Source of the DNA: an uncultured Verrucomicrobiota bacterium
GTDB taxonomy: Bacteria > Verrucomicrobiota > Verrucomicrobiia > Opitutales > Opitutaceae
DNA: 64,000 bases
Reading direction: 5' to 3'
Assembly: GCA_903876795.1 (NCBI GenBank)
Contig: CAIRBK010000060.1
Location: 1 to 64,000 of the forward strand
Positions within the stretch are counted from its first letter, which is position 1, and the number at the start of each line of letters is the position of its first letter. Of the stretch, positions 63,426 to 64,000 are shown piece after piece. The notes under the pieces are model-generated. The model worked only from the letters and a program-made list of their open reading frames with translations. It was not told the origin of the DNA and did no database searches. The translations under genes and the position numbers were made by a program.

Positions 63426-64000
63426 CTACCCGACCGCCACACCAAGCCGGTCGCCCATGCGCGCATAGGTCTCCACCTGCCGCGCACTCTGCGCCACCAC
63501 ATCGTCATCGAAACGGATCGTTCCCTTCGGAAACACCGTGATCACGCAGGATCCTCCAAAGGCGAAAAAGCCCTTCTCCGCCCCTTTCACCACCGGGAAA
63601 TTTTCGGCAAAGACGTTTTTGATCGTGCCGACGCAGGTCGCCCCGACTTCAAACATCGCCACGCGCCCGAAACGGGTGCCTTCGAGGAGCGTGAGCGTGC
63701 GCTTGTTCTGCACGAGATAACGCACGCTGCGCCGCAGGGCGATCGGGCTCACCGAATACAGCCAGCCATTGATCAATCGCGGGGCCTGGGGCCGGCCGGC
63801 CACCGGGAAATGGAACCGGTGATAGTCCACCGGACAGAGCCGCGAGATCACCATCGCCCCGCCGGCAAATTCGCGGGACAGCGTCTCGTCGCCAAACAGC
63901 TCCGCCGCCGTGAAACGGGCCCCCTTTACATAAATCCCTTCGGCCGTGTCCAGGTCGGGAAACACCAGGTGGCGTCCGTCGGCCGGGAAAACCGCCACGT
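63426..64000 (-). CDS. psd: Phosphatidylserine decarboxylase, 3' part (window edge)
   Basis: The visible 190 residues are the C-terminal part of a pyruvoyl-dependent phosphatidylserine decarboxylase, which makes phosphatidylethanolamine at the inner membrane. Family marks are 'LCPVDYHRFHFPVAG' (substrate and catalytic His region), 'SVSPIAL' and the self-cleavage site 'GGSCVITVF', where the Ser becomes the pyruvoyl group (usually LGST or GGS-S/T). The N-terminus lies beyond the right edge, so the first Met visible at 63998 need not be the start. The end at 63426 follows 'MGDRLGVAVG'. Confidence 0.92.
   Translation of the reverse strand, partial: VAVFPADGRHLVFPDLDTAEGIYVKGARFTAAELFGDETLSREFAGGAMVISRLCPVDYHRFHFPVAGRPQAPRLINGWLYSVSPIALRRSVRYLVQNKRTLTLLEGTRFGRVAMFEVGATCVGTIKNVFAENFPVVKGAEKGFFAFGGSCVITVFPKGTIRFDDDVVAQSARQVETYARMGDRLGVAVG

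Overview
The window is chromosomal DNA from a flagellated, high-GC Gram-negative bacterium, most likely an Opitutaceae-type member of the Verrucomicrobiota. This is inferred from the style of the TonB-dependent receptors (short secretion signal, then an 'LDKLEVND'-like stretch before the plug), the DUF2937, DUF3817 and GH3-like genes, and the flagellar gene order. The first ~3.3 kb is clearly more AT-rich than the rest.

Left end (1-8.9 kb): the tail of an IS630-type transposase runs into a 3'-truncated TonB receptor gene. Next come an NMT1/THI5-like substrate-binding protein, then (divergently) an adenine deaminase, a full-length TonB receptor closed by a strong terminator, and an exported nucleoside hydrolase. 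Together these look like a locus for scavenging nucleosides or nucleobases, with one receptor arm broken by the IS.

8.9-16 kb: two families of interspersed, hairpin-forming repeats lie just downstream of genes. Among them are a DUF3817 membrane protein, a candidate structured RNA, a GH3-like/alpha-beta hydrolase gene pair, an RluA-type pseudouridine synthase, a TPR protein, an unknown protein and a DUF2937 protein.

16-39 kb: flagellar and chemotaxis genes. A compact minus-strand operon reads flhB-flhA-flhF-(small membrane protein)-fliA-motA-motB-(small protein), possibly followed by a methyltransferase. Around it are a hybrid histidine kinase with a degenerate CheB-like domain, HDOD proteins, cheA, cheW, an MCP and a second hybrid kinase. 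cheA, cheW, the MCP gene and one HDOD gene carry sigma-28-like promoters, which fits the fliA gene in the same window. A tRNA-Leu and a cytochrome c/PQQ-type sugar dehydrogenase fusion lie in between.

39-56 kb: one tightly packed plus-strand operon for a nonulosonic (pseudaminic-type) acid and its transfer. It encodes a GT41-like transferase, PseB, PseC, a methyltransferase, an aldo/keto reductase, an SpsF-aminotransferase fusion, a PseG-formyltransferase fusion, a second formyltransferase, PseI, a PIG-L deacetylase and a 1503-residue protein with three glycosyltransferase-like modules. No PseH-type acetyltransferase is visible, so the sugar may be N-formylated. The flagellar neighbourhood suggests flagellin as a target, but no flagellin gene is in the window.

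56-64 kb: a type II restriction-modification pair (C5 methylase plus Eco29kI-like GIY-YIG nuclease with an apparently shortened C-terminus), a large HrpA helicase, a stand-alone LysR-type DNA-binding domain, two convergent tRNA-Leu genes, and the 3' part of a phosphatidylserine decarboxylase gene cut by the window edge.
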